Below, piece after piece: positions 20,131-32,376 of a stretch of 64,000 nt of DNA; position 1 is the stretch's first letter, and the number at the start of each line of letters is the position of its first letter. The DNA is taken from the NCBI GenBank assembly GCA_023678885.1, contig CM042985.1, forward strand, positions 7,304,985 to 7,368,984. The letters are read 5' to 3'. This stretch comes from Pogostemon cablin. Lineage: Eukaryota > Streptophyta > Magnoliopsida > Lamiales > Lamiaceae. The notes under the pieces are model-generated. The model ran no database searches. It was not told where the DNA came from and worked only from the letters and a program-made list of their open reading frames with translations. The position numbers and the translations under genes were made by a program.

Positions 20131-20830
20131 TTAACATTTAATTACGTGTTAATAAGGTTTACTGTGCATGCTTATGGATGGTCGATTGCCACCATATAAA
20201 ATGTGTGTTCTGAAATGTAGTCGTGTCTATCGGCAAATAATGTTGTCTTTTAGTTGAAATAATCTGACATGCCAACCGAGCATTAATGTAATTTCTGTAC
20301 AAGACGACTGTTTTGTTGTCAAATCAAAGACCGTTTTGTTTGTAATATCAAGCAAATTTCTATTCATGTCGTCTTCTTTAAAATGTTTATGAAATTAAAA
20401 AATTGGGCTAAAGATTTTAAAAGTCTCATAAAGTATCTCAGTAACTCAAAATTTAAAGAGCATTTTAATAATATAAAGAATAATTTTAATTTCAAAAAAT
20501 CATATTTTTATTTTTGCCCCAACACATTTAAAATATATTTTTTAATGTTCATTTATTACAATTTCTTTTTATTGATTGTTTAAATTATTTTTCGAAAATA
20601 CTAAGAATTAAATACTTACGTAATATCGAATGGGGTGTAATTTTGGGTCTTAAATTTGAAGAGTAAAATGATTTTTTTTATTAAAAAACCAAAGTAAAGA
20701 AAGTATTGAAACTTGTTTTTATTATTTTTCTCTTTGAATTATGAAAAATCTTCTATAAAATTTGGAGATCTCTTAATACACCAGTTCTGAAATTGAGGGG
20801 ATTTGGAAATCTTGGAGCCAGGTAGCTCGG
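20131..20830. other. 3' flank of CYP73A and AT-rich intergenic DNA
   Basis: The 3' UTR probably ends within ~250 bp of the stop; no single clear polyadenylation signal stands out. The rest is AT-rich with no feature. Confidence 0.5.
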
Positions 20831-20834
20831 TTAA

Positions 20835-21044
20835 ATTGGGCTTGGAGCGTACAAATATTGGGCCTCTGGAAGCAAAATCTACTCTGAATAATACCAACTC
20901 GATTGGCCTATGATAATCGTTTGCGGGCAGCACAGTAAGATTGGGCTTGGAGTGTACAAATATTGGGCCTCTGGTAGTAAAACCTACTCTGAATAATACT
21001 AACTCAATAGTCAATGGGCCGATGATTAATCGTTTGACATGGGT
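20835..21044. repeat. 105-bp imperfect tandem duplication
   Basis: ATTGGGCTTGGAG starts at 20835 and 20940. Both units run through CAAATATTGGGCCTCTGG and CTACTCTGAATAATAC. A minus-strand frame is open across both units (20739-21110) and its two halves are similar, but it resembles no known protein. Confidence 0.8.
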
Positions 21045-21620
21045 TAAATTTGTATCAGCATTCGCTTTATGAAAATTGCACAAACATTCGTCGTTGAACA
21101 AATCTATCAAACAAAAAATTGCAATTCGATTTAATTAATTTTATTATGATTCTCGTTTTTCCAAAATATTACATATTATTGGAATTTAACTCGACTAATT
21201 TTTAATTTTTTCAAATCCAATTCAGATTAAACAAAGGTGTGTGTATTAAGAAAATATGAAATGCCCATTTAAAATTATAATCACTGTCAAATTAGCACGA
21301 ACATCCTGGATATTTTCAATAATATAAATATGTAACATTTTTCGGTGAAATGAATTTGCACATAAAACCCTAAAGTGATATTTTTTTTAATAAAAATATT
21401 TAAAAAGTGGAAATTAAATCTGGAAATAGAGAAAAAGATCTTGAAAGAAATGTAGGTCTAAACCAGGCCCCCAAATCATGAAGAATCAGAGGGAGCAGAC
21501 ATGCCGACCTGGAATCCTGAATTTGTGTGCACATTACCATGCTTCCTTCATTGTTTCATATCCAGAGCATCGGCTTATTGTACACACCATCCATCAACAA
21601 ATCTAATTACACCACTATTC
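21045..21620. other. AT-rich intergenic DNA
   Basis: No gene, RNA or transposon end recognised. Confidence 0.5.
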
Positions 21621-21626
21621 ATAACA

Positions 21627-21627
21627 T

Positions 21628-21658
<31 letters not shown>

Positions 21659-21696
21659 TGCATACATACATACATACATACATACATACATACAAT
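21627..21696. repeat. (CATA)n/(CA)n microsatellite
   Basis: CATA units, a short CACACA block and more CATA units in tandem. Confidence 0.95.
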
Positions 21697-22600
21697 ATAA
21701 TAAAACCATGGAGAGTAGAGAGGAGAAGCTCTTGAATTCTGCAGCTACGTCGTTTAATTCATCTGATGCTAATGGTTGAGTCTTATTTATAGCCGTGGAT
21801 TCTAGGGTTTAGTGGTGGATTGTTGGGCCTTTTGTTGGACCGTTTTGATGGGTTATTTATATGGGCCTTATATTGGATCTTATTCAACCAACCCCATTCT
21901 ATTTTAACTAAAGGGTTTGAAAGGAAACAAGTTTGTAATATTAAATGCAATACTCCACATATCTTCTTTTCTCTTTTTCTTTTTCTTTTTTACCTTTTGC
22001 AAAAATATATTGTGTATCATTATGATATATGTATGTGTATATATTAACTAATAATTTAATGAAACCACGTGTATTTGAGTTTGAGTGACTTTGGTGTAAA
22101 CTGTGAAATTACTTTTTTTTAGTATATAAAAAATTATTTTTTTAAAGAATAATATTACATTAATTTATAGAGTTTATAATGTATAGAAATTTTTTAAAGT
22201 TTTTACTTTTATGTTTCATCCGAAGCAAAAACAGAAATGTGTGACTAAACATTTGGACATCACTATAACTATACTCTTTGCCTTTGGAGTACTTCATTTA
22301 AAATGTAAAGTTTTCATACACCAAATTTTCATACACTTAAATTCTACACCACATTTCAAACGTTATTTACTTTTAAGATTGATATTTGTTCAAAAGACCT
22401 AATAAATTTTCAAAATTTTATAATCTTTTCTTTTGATCTCATATTTATTTCAAATTGACTAAACGCATCTTTTCGCTTGATGTACTTATGCAACTATGCA
22501 TTGGACCACTCAATTTTAAAACAGAGGCGGATCTAGTTAAGGTACATGTGTATAGTTATACCCCCAAATTAAAAAATAATTACCATAGATATAATAGGTA
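21697..22600. other. AT-rich intergenic DNA
   Basis: No gene is supported. A fragment at 22512-22575 (GAGGCGGATCTAG...) recurs in inverted form near 34445-34500 (CTAGATCCGCCCC), a worn dispersed repeat. Confidence 0.5.
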
Positions 22601-22609
22601 GTAATCTAA

Positions 22610-22690
22610 ATTGGCAGTAGCTTAGTGGTTAAAGGTCCTCTTTCCACCTGAGAGGGTTAGGAGTTCGAATCCCAACTATGACAATTGATT
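22610..22690 (+). mobile_element. tRNA-derived SINE head
   Basis: The sequence has a Pol III A box (TAGCTTAGTGG) and B box (GAGTTCGAATCC) at tRNA spacing. A five-pair anticodon-like stem (CTCTT/GAGAG) encloses a 7-nt loop. The acceptor stem does not pair, position 33 is C rather than T, and the T stem has a mismatch, so this is not a working tRNA gene. A T-rich tail follows, as in plant SINEs. Confidence 0.7.
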
Positions 22691-22977
22691 TATTTATCCT
22701 TTTTTACTTTATATATTTATATTATTTTATAATTTAGTTTATGTTTTAATCATTTTCTTTATTTTTATTTGTATTATTGCTCTACATTTTTTTAATTATC
22801 TTATTTGATCCTTTTATCCTTATTTATTTATTTATTTAATCATGTTTTTATTTATATTTGTATTATATCTCTATATTTTTATTTAAATTATATTATTATA
22901 TTTATCAAACATATTTTTCTTAATGTTATACTACATCTTTTCTTTTCTTTTTATTTATTTATTTTATTTTATTTAAA

Positions 22978-23245
22978 TGTAATACCCAAGTTTCTCACTA
23001 CTAGTGTGTTTATATAATTTAATTTATATTATGTGTATTTTATAATTATGTGGTAATTGTTTCTCAATTTTATTTATCTTTACATTTTATTTGAGACATC
23101 TGTGATAATAATGGTGACAATATGTGAATATAGGTGTGTATAAATATTTACGTGTATTAATTTGGATATATGAGTAAATTATTTTATGTGTATAAATACA
23201 ATTTTCTTAATTATTAAGTATCACACGTATTTTTATTATTTTTAG
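22978..23245 (+). repeat. truncated LTR of the gypsy family (copy 1)
   Basis: It begins TGTAATACCCAAGTTTCTCA and matches the first ~265 bp of the 27200 LTR almost perfectly, then breaks off after ACGTATTTTTATTAT. It is preceded by TTAAA, the same five bases as the TSD of the 27200-34074 element. Confidence 0.9.
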
Positions 23246-23249
23246 CAAC

Positions 23250-23486
23250 ATAATTCAATCCGTTGGTATTTACCAACGGATTACCAACGGAATCATTATA
23301 TAAATTACCAACGGAATTATTAGCAACAGATTACCAAGGGAATCGATTTTTCGTTGCTAAAAATTTACAAAACCACCACTTTACCAACGGATTCCATTGT
23401 TAATCCGTTGGTAAGTCAATTTAACAATGGATTTAAGGCTTTTACCAGCAGAATATTCCGTTGATAAAAATAGTTTTTTTGTAGTG
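23250..23486. mobile_element. CACTA-type transposon terminus with subterminal repeats
   Basis: The right border reads, on the minus strand, CACTACAAAAAAACTATTTT, the standard En/Spm (CACTA) end. Inside it are many direct and inverted copies of CCGTTGGTAA/TTACCAACGG, as expected for subterminal transposase-binding repeats. No matching CACTA end is seen on the left; the LTR fragment breaks there. It is probably one end of a deleted element. Confidence 0.7.
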
Positions 23487-23487
23487 T

Positions 23488-23690
23488 AATGAATTACGTG
23501 AGACATATAAAATGTGGTAATTTTTATAATAAAAAGTGATATCAAATTAATGAAAAAGTGAGAATATTATTTCATAAACAATTTATAGTATGAATAAAAA
23601 GTGATAATATTTTATAGTGATAGTGATAACTATTTTAAAAAGTGTAAAATGATACAGTCTCACACAAAACCTACCTATTTGCTAACATAT
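23488..23690. mobile_element. MITE-like repeat with GTGAGAC/GTCTCAC ends
   Basis: ACGTGAGACATATAAAATG near the left end faces ACAGTCTCACACAAAACC near the right. The interior AAAAAGTGATAAT words are shared with three other copies in the window. Confidence 0.55.
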
Positions 23691-23699
23691 ACATTACTT

Positions 23700-24225
23700 T
23701 TACAGTTATAAAATGAATCTTGTTAATATATATTGCCAAACATTTGTATAAATCGGATTCATATTTGACCATGTTTCTATTTTGTAATTTATTGACTACT
23801 CTTTAATAAATATTACTATTTACAGATATAAACTATTACTCTTTTAAATAAAAATTATTATTTTTCAATGAGTAATTCTTTTTGTTCAAAATAGTGATTT
23901 TAAAAAAAAATAGAATTCACGTGTAAACCCGATTTACCCCAAATTCACTCGTATATATTATGCAACGTTTCATATAGCAATATACATCTCATGAGTAATT
24001 ATTTTTCGAGTGAGTCTTGTGTGCTCTGTTTTTTTTAAGATTACTTTTTAGTATATAAAAAATTAGTTTTTGAAGAGTAATATTTTTTATTAAGAATAAT
24101 AATAGTTCATATTTTTAAAGAGTAATTTTTCATGTATTAAAGAGTAATTGAAAAGTAATTTTTCATTTACTAAAAATAATAGTCGACAAAAGGATTCAAG
24201 TGTGAATCCGGTTTACACATATTGT
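23700..24225. repeat. AT-rich dispersed repeat, no gene
   Basis: The words AGTAATTTTT and AAAGAGTAATTTTTCATGTA and a closing GTGTAAACCCGATTTAC or GTGTGAATCCGGTTTAC are shared with 60930-61260. The boundaries are unclear. Confidence 0.5.
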
Positions 24226-24232
24226 AATACCC

Positions 24233-25963
24233 AAGTTTCTCACTACTAGTGTGTTTATATAATTTAATTTGTATTATGTGTATTTTATAATTATGTGACA
24301 ATTATTTCTAAATTTTATTTATCTTTACATTTTATTTGAGACATCTGTGATAATAATGGTGACAATATGTGAATATATGTGTGCATAAATATTTTCGTGT
24401 ATTAATTTGGATATATGAGTAAATTATTTTATGTGTATAAATACACTTTTCTTAATTATTAAGTATCACACGTATTTTTATTATAATAATAATTATATAA
24501 TATATAATATAAAAAAAAAATAAAAATAAAAAATAAAAGAAAGTCAAAATTTGTGGCTGCAATTTGAAAGTTGAAATGGCTGCTAGCAGCAAACTTTGAA
24601 ATTTGAAAGTTGAAATGGCTGCACAGCCGTAATTTTGGTTTTTAATAAAAAAAAAAAAAAAATTTCGTGTATATATATATATGGGGTGTTGAGGATTTCA
24701 TCACCTCACACACTCCAATTAATCAGCAGAGAGAAAAAAAAAATTTGAGGGAAGAAGTGTGTTGGAACGGGAAGGAAGGAATTAATTACGGATCTTTACG
24801 GATCTATAGTGTTATTATTGTCGGAGTCCAAGTAAGTAGAAGTCCAACTACAATGCATAAATATGTTGTGTGTAAATTATTTGTGACTAATATGTGATAA
24901 TTATGTTGTAAATTATTTTGTGATTAGTTTAATTATGTTATAAATTATTTGGGATTAATTGATTATACAAGTTGTGGATTTATGTAATTTGAAATAATAT
25001 TATTGTATTATATATATCTGTGTGATTGGGAACTGTTAAAAATATATCCGTATGACTTGAGAAGATGTTGGTTATAAGGATCTGTGTGATCCAAGATGGA
25101 GTTGTTATTATAAGAGATCCGTGTGATCCAAGATGATGTGGATTTGTGTGAATTAAATTAAGTTGTTATTTTATTTATGATTAAATGTTGATATTGATGT
25201 CATAAATAATTTATGATGCATATTTAATTGCACTGGTTGCATACCATGCATAATCATGAAAGTGTTTTCCCAAAATTAATAAGATACTAATGGTGTGTGC
25301 GGCCACTATATATGCATCTCTGTCAGGGTTCGGAAAAATCGTTCCCGACATTTTTGTCAGGGGTTCGGAAAAATCGTCCCCACCACTTTGTCAGAGTTCG
25401 GAAAAATCGTTCTCGTCACTATTGTCGGGGTTCGGAAAAATCGTCCCCATTGAGCTCATTTGGGGTGCATATTATAAGTGTGTCGTGGGGATCCCGCAAC
25501 ATGAACAGTTTTCTAAATAAAAGAGACAAATTAGTAGATTAGGAAATAAATGCATTTTCATGCATTGTCATGCATGATTTCTACTTACTGAGATTTTTGT
25601 CTCACTAGTTTATGCATTGTAGGTGAGCCTGATAATATTTGAGTATGTGGGTGGTGTACTGTGAAAGCTGTGGAGCTTCTACAAGGTTTCGAGTGGATGT
25701 ACATAGATGACGACCTGTTGGGCTAGACCGTGTGTTTATTTTATTTCCGCTGATATTTTATTATGTAATATATAAAAAAAAAATATATTGTCAACTGTTG
25801 GTGTAGATTGAAGTGGTATCAGAAACCAGTTATGTATGTTGAACTGGTATGGCCGTTTGGATAATATATATTATGTGAGGAAAAAAAATATATATGCAAA
25901 TTTTATAATGATAATGTTTATATTAATTAAAGAATTATAAGTTATGAAAAGTGGGTCGTGACA
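24233..25963 (+). repeat. gypsy-family LTR, older subtype, fused to an inverted LTR
   Basis: This 1731-bp copy runs from TGTAATACCC to GGGTCGTGACA with canonical TG...CA ends. Six bases of the internal leader (GAGTGG) follow before the sequence flips into an inverted LTR. It differs from the young element in its central 34-bp repeats (four copies here, two there). Confidence 0.9.
25322..25457. repeat. 34-bp tandem repeat (4 copies) in the LTR
   Basis: GTCAGGGTTCGGAAAAATCG-type units start at 25322, 25356, 25390 and 25424. The matching place in the young LTRs has only two units (28326 and 28361). Confidence 0.95.
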
Positions 25964-25969
25964 GAGTGG

Positions 25970-27100
25970 ATCACGACCCACTTTTCATAACTTATAATTC
26001 TTTAATTTATATAAACATTATCATTATAAAATTTGCATATATTTTTTTTTTCTCACATAATATATATTATCCAAACGGCCATACCAGTTTAACATACATA
26101 ACTGGTTTCTGACACCACTTCAATCCACACCAACAGTTGACAATATTTTTTTTTATATATTACATAATAAAATATCAGCGGAAACAAAATAAACACACGG
26201 TCTAGCCCAACAGGTCGTCATCTATGTACATCCACTCGAAACCTTGTAGGAGCTCCACAGCTTTTACAGTACACCACCCCCATACTCAAATATTATCAGG
26301 CTCACCTACAATGCATAAACTAGTGAGACAAAAATCTCAGTAAGTAGAAATCATGCATGACAATGCATGAAAATTCATTTATTTTCTAATCTACTAATTT
26401 GTATCTTTTATTTAGAAAATTGTTCACGTTGCGGGATCCCCACGACACACTTATAATATGCACCCCAAATGAGCTCAATGGGGACGATTTTTCCGAACCC
26501 CTGACAATAGTGACGAGAACGATTTTTCTGAACTCTGACAAAGATGCATATATAGTGGCCGCACACACCATTAGTATCTTATTAATTTTAGAGAAAATAC
26601 TTTTCATGATATGCATGGTATGCAACCAGTGCAATTAAATATACATCATAAATCATTTATGGCATCAATATCAACATTTAATTATAAATAAAATAACAAC
26701 TTAATTTAATTCACACAAATCCACATCACCTTGAATCACACGGATCTCTTATAATAACAACTCCATCTTGGATCACACAAATCCTTATAACCAACATCTT
26801 CTCAATTCATACGGATATGTTTTTAACAGTTCCCAATCACACAGATATAATACAATAATATTATTTCAAATTACATAAATCCACAACAGTCTGTTTATGC
26901 ACTGTAGTTGGACCTCTACTTACTGGATTCCGATAATAATAATATTATAGACACGTGAAGAAATATAATTAATCCGCTGCGACACATACGTTCCGGCATG
27001 GACTCCTTCCTCTCATTTTCTTTCTCTCTCTCTCTCTCGGTGAAATGAATTTGGGTGTGAGGCAATCACCTCCTCAACCCATACATATATACATAGATAA
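25970..27100 (-). repeat. gypsy-family LTR in inverted orientation, truncated
   Basis: Starting with ATCACGACCCACTTTTCATA this is the reverse complement of an LTR 3' end. It is closer to the 27200 subtype than to its neighbour, with two 34/35-bp units. Homology fades past about 26885 and stops near 27100 without reaching the TGTAATACCC end. With 24233-25963 it forms a long inverted repeat with almost no spacer. Confidence 0.88.
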
Positions 27101-27199
27101 GTGGTGGGGGTCGTCAATTCCCCCTAGGCCCCTACCATCATCATTTTTTTTACTTTTTATATTATTATTATTACTATTTTTAGTCAAACTATTATTAAA

Positions 27200-28898
27200 T
27201 GTAATACCCAAGTTTCTCACTACTAGTGTGTTTATATAATTTAATTTATATTATGTGTATTTTATAATTATGTGGTAATTGTTTCTCAATTTTATTTATC
27301 TTTACATTTTATTTGAGACATCTGTGATAATAATGGTGACAATATGTGAATATAGGTGTGTATAAATATTTACGTGTATTAATTTGGATATATGAGTAAA
27401 TTATTTTATGTGTATAAATACAATTTTCTTAATTATTAAGTATCACACGTATTTTTATTATAATAATAATATAATATATAATAATATTATAAAAAAAAAA
27501 AAAAATTTTAAAAGTCAAAAAGGGGGCTGATATGATGTGGCTTGCAGCCAAATTTGAAAAAAATGGCAATACAGCCGAAATTTTGATTATTAAAAAAAAA
27601 AAAAAAAAAAAAATTTCAAAAGTGGTGGCTGCAGTGATGTTACGTATTGGCAACTCATTTCCTTATAAATAGGTGTGGGGAGGTGGTTACCTCACACCCC
27701 AAAATTTTTATTCGAAAAAAAAAAAAAAAAAAATTTTTTGAGGGAAGAAGTGTGTTGGAGCGGGAAGGAAGGAATTAATTTCGGATCTTTACGGATCTAT
27801 AGTGTTACTATTGTCGGAATTCAAGTAAGTAGAAGTCCAACTACAATGCATAAATATGTTGTGTGTAAATTATTTGTGATTAATATGTGATAATTATGTT
27901 GTGAATTATTTGTGATTAGTTTAATTATGTTATGAATTATTTTGTTATAAATTATTTAGAATTAATTGATTATACAAGTTGTGGATTTATGTAATTTGAA
28001 ATAATATTATTGTATTATATCTGTGTGATTGGGAACTGTTAAAAACATATCCGTATGAATTGAGAAGATGTTGGTTATAAGGATCTGTGTGATCCAAGAT
28101 GGAGTTGTTATTATAAGAGATCCGTGTGATTCAAGGTGATGTGGATTTGTGTGAATTAAATTAAGTTGTTATTTTATTTATAATTAAATGTTGATATTGA
28201 TGCCATAAATGATTTATGATGTATATTTAATTGCACTGGTTGCATACCATGCATATCATGAAAAGTATTTTCTCTAAAATTAATAAGATACTAATGGTGT
28301 GTGCGGCCACTATATATGCATCTTTGTCAGAGTTCAGAAAAAATCGTTCTCGTCACTATTGTCAGGGGTTCGGAAAAATCGTCCCCATTGAGCTCATTTG
28401 GGGTGCATATTATAAGTGTGTCGTGGGGATCCCGCAACGTGAACAATTTTCTAAATAAAAGATACAAATTAGTAGATTAGAAAATAAATGAATTTTCATG
28501 CATTGTCATGCATGATTTCTACTTACTGAGATTTTTGTCTCACTAGTTTATGCATTGTAGGTGAGCCTGATAATATTTGAGTATGGGGGTGGTGTACTGT
28601 AAAAGCTGTGGAGCTCCTACAAGGTTTCGAGTGGATGTACATAGATGACGACCTGTTGGGCTAGACCGTGTGTTTATTTTGTTTCCGCTGATATTTTATT
28701 ATGTAATATATAAAAAAAAAATATTGTCAACTGTTGGTGTGGATTGAAGTGGTGTCAGAAACCAGTTATGTATGTTAAACTGGTATGGCCGTTTGGATAA
28801 TATATATTATGTGAGAAAAAAAAAATATATGCAAATTTTATAATGATAATGTTTATATAAATTAAAGAATTATAAGTTATGAAAAGTGGGTCGTGATA
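27200..28898 (+). repeat. 5' LTR of the young gypsy element
   Basis: 1699 bp, TGTAATACCC to GTCGTGATA. A TATA box (CTTATAAATAGG) lies at about 27662-27673. Confidence 0.95.
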
Positions 28899-28901
28899 GA
28901 G

Positions 28902-28913
28902 TGGTATCAGAGC
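28902..28913 (+). other. primer-binding site (initiator tRNA-Met type)
   Basis: TGGTATCAGAGC, three bases after the 5' LTR, is complementary to the 3' end of plant initiator tRNA-Met. Confidence 0.92.
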
Positions 28914-28938
28914 ACGGTTTGGGTCCTGCAGACTATCT

Positions 28939-31900
28939 ATGTACATGAACTCATTCCTTGGGAGAGCAGCTTTGCGTGTAAGTGTTATTTTCCTTCTGTG
29001 TTGTTATATATTTTATAAATTATATTGGCCATGTGGTGTAGGACTTGTAGTTGGTAGACAAAATGGAAAGAATTATGAGGTGATAATACCTTTTGGTGAA
29101 TCAAAGCAAACTAATCAACTTCTTCGAGGTTGTGTTATTCCTATTGAAGGAAAACAACTCCTCGCTGACTTAATTGTGTTAAATATGAATGATTATGATA
29201 TTATATTGGGTATGGATTGGCTGTCAAAGTACGGTGCGAAAATAGATTGTCAGAAGAAGAGTATTACTTTTCAGCCATTGAAGGGAGAACCATTTACTTT
29301 TGTTGGGATCAAGAAAATTTTCAGATTTCCTATGATATCAACAACAAAAGCACAACGGTTGTTGGAAAGTGGTTGTGAGGGGTATCTGGTGAGTGTAATG
29401 AATGTTGAGGGGCAGCAATGTCCAGTTCTTGATAATGTACCAGTAGTTCGGGAATATCTGGAGGTATTTCCAGATGATCTTCCAGGTTTGCCACCAGACC
29501 GGGAAATAGAATTTGTTATTGAGTTACAACCAGGAACTGCTCCTATATCTAAAGCACCATACAGAATGGCACCAGCTGAACTGAAGGAATTAAAGATACA
29601 GTTACAAGAGTTGCTAGACAAAGGATTTATCCAACCTAGTTTCTCCCCTTGGGGAGCACCAGTTCTGTTTGTTCGAAAGAAGGATGGCACATTGAGGATG
29701 TGCATTGATTATCGGGATCTCAATAAAGTTACGGTGAAGAATAAATATCCATTGCCTCGCATTGATGATCTGTTTGATCAGTTACATGGTGCATCTATCT
29801 TTTCTAAGATTGATTTGCGGTCGGGGTATCATCAGTTGAAGATTAGGGAGAAGGATATTCCAAAGACTGCATTTAGTACAAGGTATGGGCATTATGAATT
29901 TTTGGTAATGTCGTTCGGTTTGACAAATGCTCCGGCAGCATTTATGGATTTGATGAATAGAGTATTTCAGGAATTTCTCGATAAATTTGTAATTGTGTTT
30001 ATCGATGATATTCTAATTTACTCTAAGAATAAGGAGGATCATGCTCTACACTTAAGAAAGGTGTTAGAGATTTTGAAGGAGAAACAATTGTATGCGAAGT
30101 TTAAAAAGTGTGAATTTTGGTTAGATCGAGTTGTTTTCTTGGGTCATGTGGTATCGGGAGAAGGAATTTCGGTAGATCCAAGTAAAGTTAAAGCAATCCA
30201 TGATTGGCCACAACCCTCAAATCCCACTGAGGTTCGTAGCTTTCTTGGACTGGCTGGATATTATCGAAGGTTTGTTGAAGGATTCTCCAAGATTGCTTCA
30301 TCATTAACGCAGTTGACTAGGAAAAATGTGAAGTTCACATGGACGGAGTCATGTGAGCAAAGTTTTCAAGAATTAAAGAAACGATTGACATCAGCACCTA
30401 TCTTAATTATTCCTACGGAGACAGGAAACTTCAAGGTTTATAGTGATGCTTCAAAGAATGGTCTTGGATGTGTATTGATGCAGAATGGGAAAGTTATAGC
30501 TTATGCATCCAGACAGTTAAGAGAGTATGAGAAGAATTACCCAACTCATGATTTAGAGTTAGCCGCAGTGGTGTTTGCACTCAAGATTTGGAGGCATTAT
30601 CTATATGGGGAACGTTGTGAAATCTATACTGATCATAAGAGTTTGAAGTACTTTTTCACTCAGAAAGAGTTGAATATGAGGCAAAGAAGATGGTTGGAAT
30701 TGGTAAAAGATTACGACTGTGTTATCAATTATCATCCCGGAAAAGCCAATGTGGTTGCTGATGCATTGAGCCGAAAGGCAATACAGAGTGTAGCTGCTAT
30801 GACCATAAATCAGAAACCAGAGTTGCTTGATTTGCAAAAGATGGGAGTGGAGATCATTCAGGAAGGATCGTTGGAAGTAAGGATGGCAGCTCTGACACTT
30901 CGACCAACTTTGATGGATAAGATTCGACAGAGCCAACAGGAGGATAAGTTGTTTGACAAGATAAAGAATGATATCAGCTCTGGAAAGTCTTCTGACTTCC
31001 AATTGGGAGAAGATGGTGTGATTCGTTATGGAGGTCGATTATGTCTACCTGAAGTAGATGACATTCGGAAAGAAGTGATGTCGGAAGCTCATTCAACACC
31101 ATACTCTGTACATCCAGGAGCTACTAAAATGTATAGAGATTTGAAGTTATATTATTGGTGGCCAGGGATGAAGAGAGATGTTGCTCGATATGTAGAGCAA
31201 TGTCTGACTTGTCAGCAAATCAAAGCCGAGCATCAGAGACCAGCAGGAACTTTGCAGCCTCTATTTATTCCAGAATGGAAGTGGGAGAATATTACTATGG
31301 ATTTTGTCATCGGACTACCGAAGACAGTGAAAGGTCACAATGCTATTTGGGTTATCGTGGATCGATTGACTAAGTCAGCTCATTTTCTTCCTATTTGTTC
31401 TACGTATTCTATGGATCGTTATGCACAACTGTATATTCAAGAGATTGTCAGACTCCATGGAGTACCACTTACCATTGTATCAGACAGAGATACGAGATTC
31501 TTGTCTGCTTTCTGGAAAAGTTTGCATAAAGCACTGGGGACACAGTTATCTTTCAGCACAGCATTCCATCCACAGACAGATGGTCAATCAGAGCGTACAA
31601 TACAAATCTTGGAGGATATGCTCAGAGCGTGTGTATTGGATTTTCAAGGTCAGTGGAGTAAATTTTTGCCTTTGATAGAGTTCTCGTACAATAACAGTTA
31701 TCAGTCTACCATTGGGATGGCTCCATATGAAGCATTGTATGGGAGAAAGTGTAGATCTCCAGTATATTGGGATGAAGTTGGAGAGAGAAAACTTTTGGGT
31801 CCAGACTTGATTCGTGAAATGTCAGAAGCTGTTACTCATATACGAGAGAAGATGAAAGTTGCTCAAGATCGGCAAAAGAGTTATGCAGACAAACGGAGGA

Positions 31901-32337
31901 GAGAATTAAAATTTGAAGTGGGTGATCAGGTATTTCTGAAAGTATCTCCAATGAAGGGGATAATGCGATTTGGAAAGAAAGGGAAACTCAGTCCAAGATA
32001 TGTTGGTCCGTTCACTATCATTGAGAGAGTTGGCAATGTTGCCTATAAGTTGGAGTTACCAGCATCAATGTCTAGAGTACATGACGTGTTTCATGTGTCT
32101 ATGTTGAGAAAGTATGTTCCAAATCCATCTCATGTTCTCAGGCAGGAACCAGTTGAGTTGAAAGAAGATTTGAGTTATGAGGAAGTACCAGTTGAGATCT
32201 TGTGGCGAGACGTGAAGAAACTCAGAAATAAAGAAATACCATTAGTAAAAGTATTATGGAGGAACCAAATAGTTGAGGAGGCTACTTGGGAAAGAGAGGA
32301 TGAGATGATGGCTAAATATCCAGACCTTTTCAGGTAA
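28939..32337 (+). CDS. Ty3/gypsy pol polyprotein (RT, RNase H, integrase, chromodomain), gag-less
   Basis: This 1132-codon ORF is free of stops. Residues 1-40 are leader sequence not seen in pol. At 87-95 is DIILGMDWL, the C-terminal part of an aspartic protease whose DSG active site is deleted. RT follows from about 200 to 400, with FIDD at 354-357. RNase H follows ([13 protein letters not shown] near 500), then the integrase HHCC finger (near 720-765) and the catalytic DDE triad (Asp788, Asp849, Glu885, spacing 35). The last ~50 residues ([20 protein letters not shown]) are a chromodomain of the Tekay/chromovirus kind, which steers integration to heterochromatin. The element cannot build particles without gag from elsewhere. 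The frame is intact, so RT and integrase could still be made. Confidence 0.93.
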   Translation: MYMNSFLGRAALRVSVIFLLCCYIFYKLYWPCGVGLVVGRQNGKNYEVIIPFGESKQTNQLLRGCVIPIEGKQLLADLIVLNMNDYDIILGMDWLSKYGAKIDCQKKSITFQPLKGEPFTFVGIKKIFRFPMISTTKAQRLLESGCEGYLVSVMNVEGQQCPVLDNVPVVREYLEVFPDDLPGLPPDREIEFVIELQPGTAPISKAPYRMAPAELKELKIQLQELLDKGFIQPSFSPWGAPVLFVRKKDGTLRMCIDYRDLNKVTVKNKYPLPRIDDLFDQLHGASIFSKIDLRSGYHQLKIREKDIPKTAFSTRYGHYEFLVMSFGLTNAPAAFMDLMNRVFQEFLDKFVIVFIDDILIYSKNKEDHALHLRKVLEILKEKQLYAKFKKCEFWLDRVVFLGHVVSGEGISVDPSKVKAIHDWPQPSNPTEVRSFLGLAGYYRRFVEGFSKIASSLTQLTRKNVKFTWTESCEQSFQELKKRLTSAPILIIPTETGNFKVYSDASKNGLGCVLMQNGKVIAYASRQLREYEKNYPTHDLELAAVVFALKIWRHYLYGERCEIYTDHKSLKYFFTQKELNMRQRRWLELVKDYDCVINYHPGKANVVADALSRKAIQSVAAMTINQKPELLDLQKMGVEIIQEGSLEVRMAALTLRPTLMDKIRQSQQEDKLFDKIKNDISSGKSSDFQLGEDGVIRYGGRLCLPEVDDIRKEVMSEAHSTPYSVHPGATKMYRDLKLYYWWPGMKRDVARYVEQCLTCQQIKAEHQRPAGTLQPLFIPEWKWENITMDFVIGLPKTVKGHNAIWVIVDRLTKSAHFLPICSTYSMDRYAQLYIQEIVRLHGVPLTIVSDRDTRFLSAFWKSLHKALGTQLSFSTAFHPQTDGQSERTIQILEDMLRACVLDFQGQWSKFLPLIEFSYNNSYQSTIGMAPYEALYGRKCRSPVYWDEVGERKLLGPDLIREMSEAVTHIREKMKVAQDRQKSYADKRRRELKFEVGDQVFLKVSPMKGIMRFGKKGKLSPRYVGPFTIIERVGNVAYKLELPASMSRVHDVFHVSMLRKYVPNPSHVLRQEPVELKEDLSYEEVPVEILWRDVKKLRNKEIPLVKVLWRNQIVEEATWEREDEMMAKYPDLFR

Positions 32338-32361
32338 GTAAATTTCGAGGACGAAATTTTT

Positions 32362-32376
32362 ATAAGAAGGGAAGAA
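32362..32376 (+). other. polypurine tract
   Basis: AAGAAGGGAAGAA immediately precedes the 3' LTR. Confidence 0.85.

Noticed and set aside
20739..21110. Small protein gene with two similar halves
   Set aside because: The halves come from a 105-bp DNA duplication, the codon pattern is not convincing, and no family is recognised.
22610..22690. Functional tRNA gene
   Set aside because: The A and B boxes are good, but the acceptor stem does not pair, the base before the anticodon is C, and a T-rich tail follows. It fits a SINE better.
25322..25457. CRISPR-like array
   Set aside because: Repeats and spacers are not distinct. It is a plain 34-bp tandem repeat inside a plant LTR.
30601..31002. Minus-strand ORF inside gypsy pol
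   Set aside because: A shadow of the intact pol frame.
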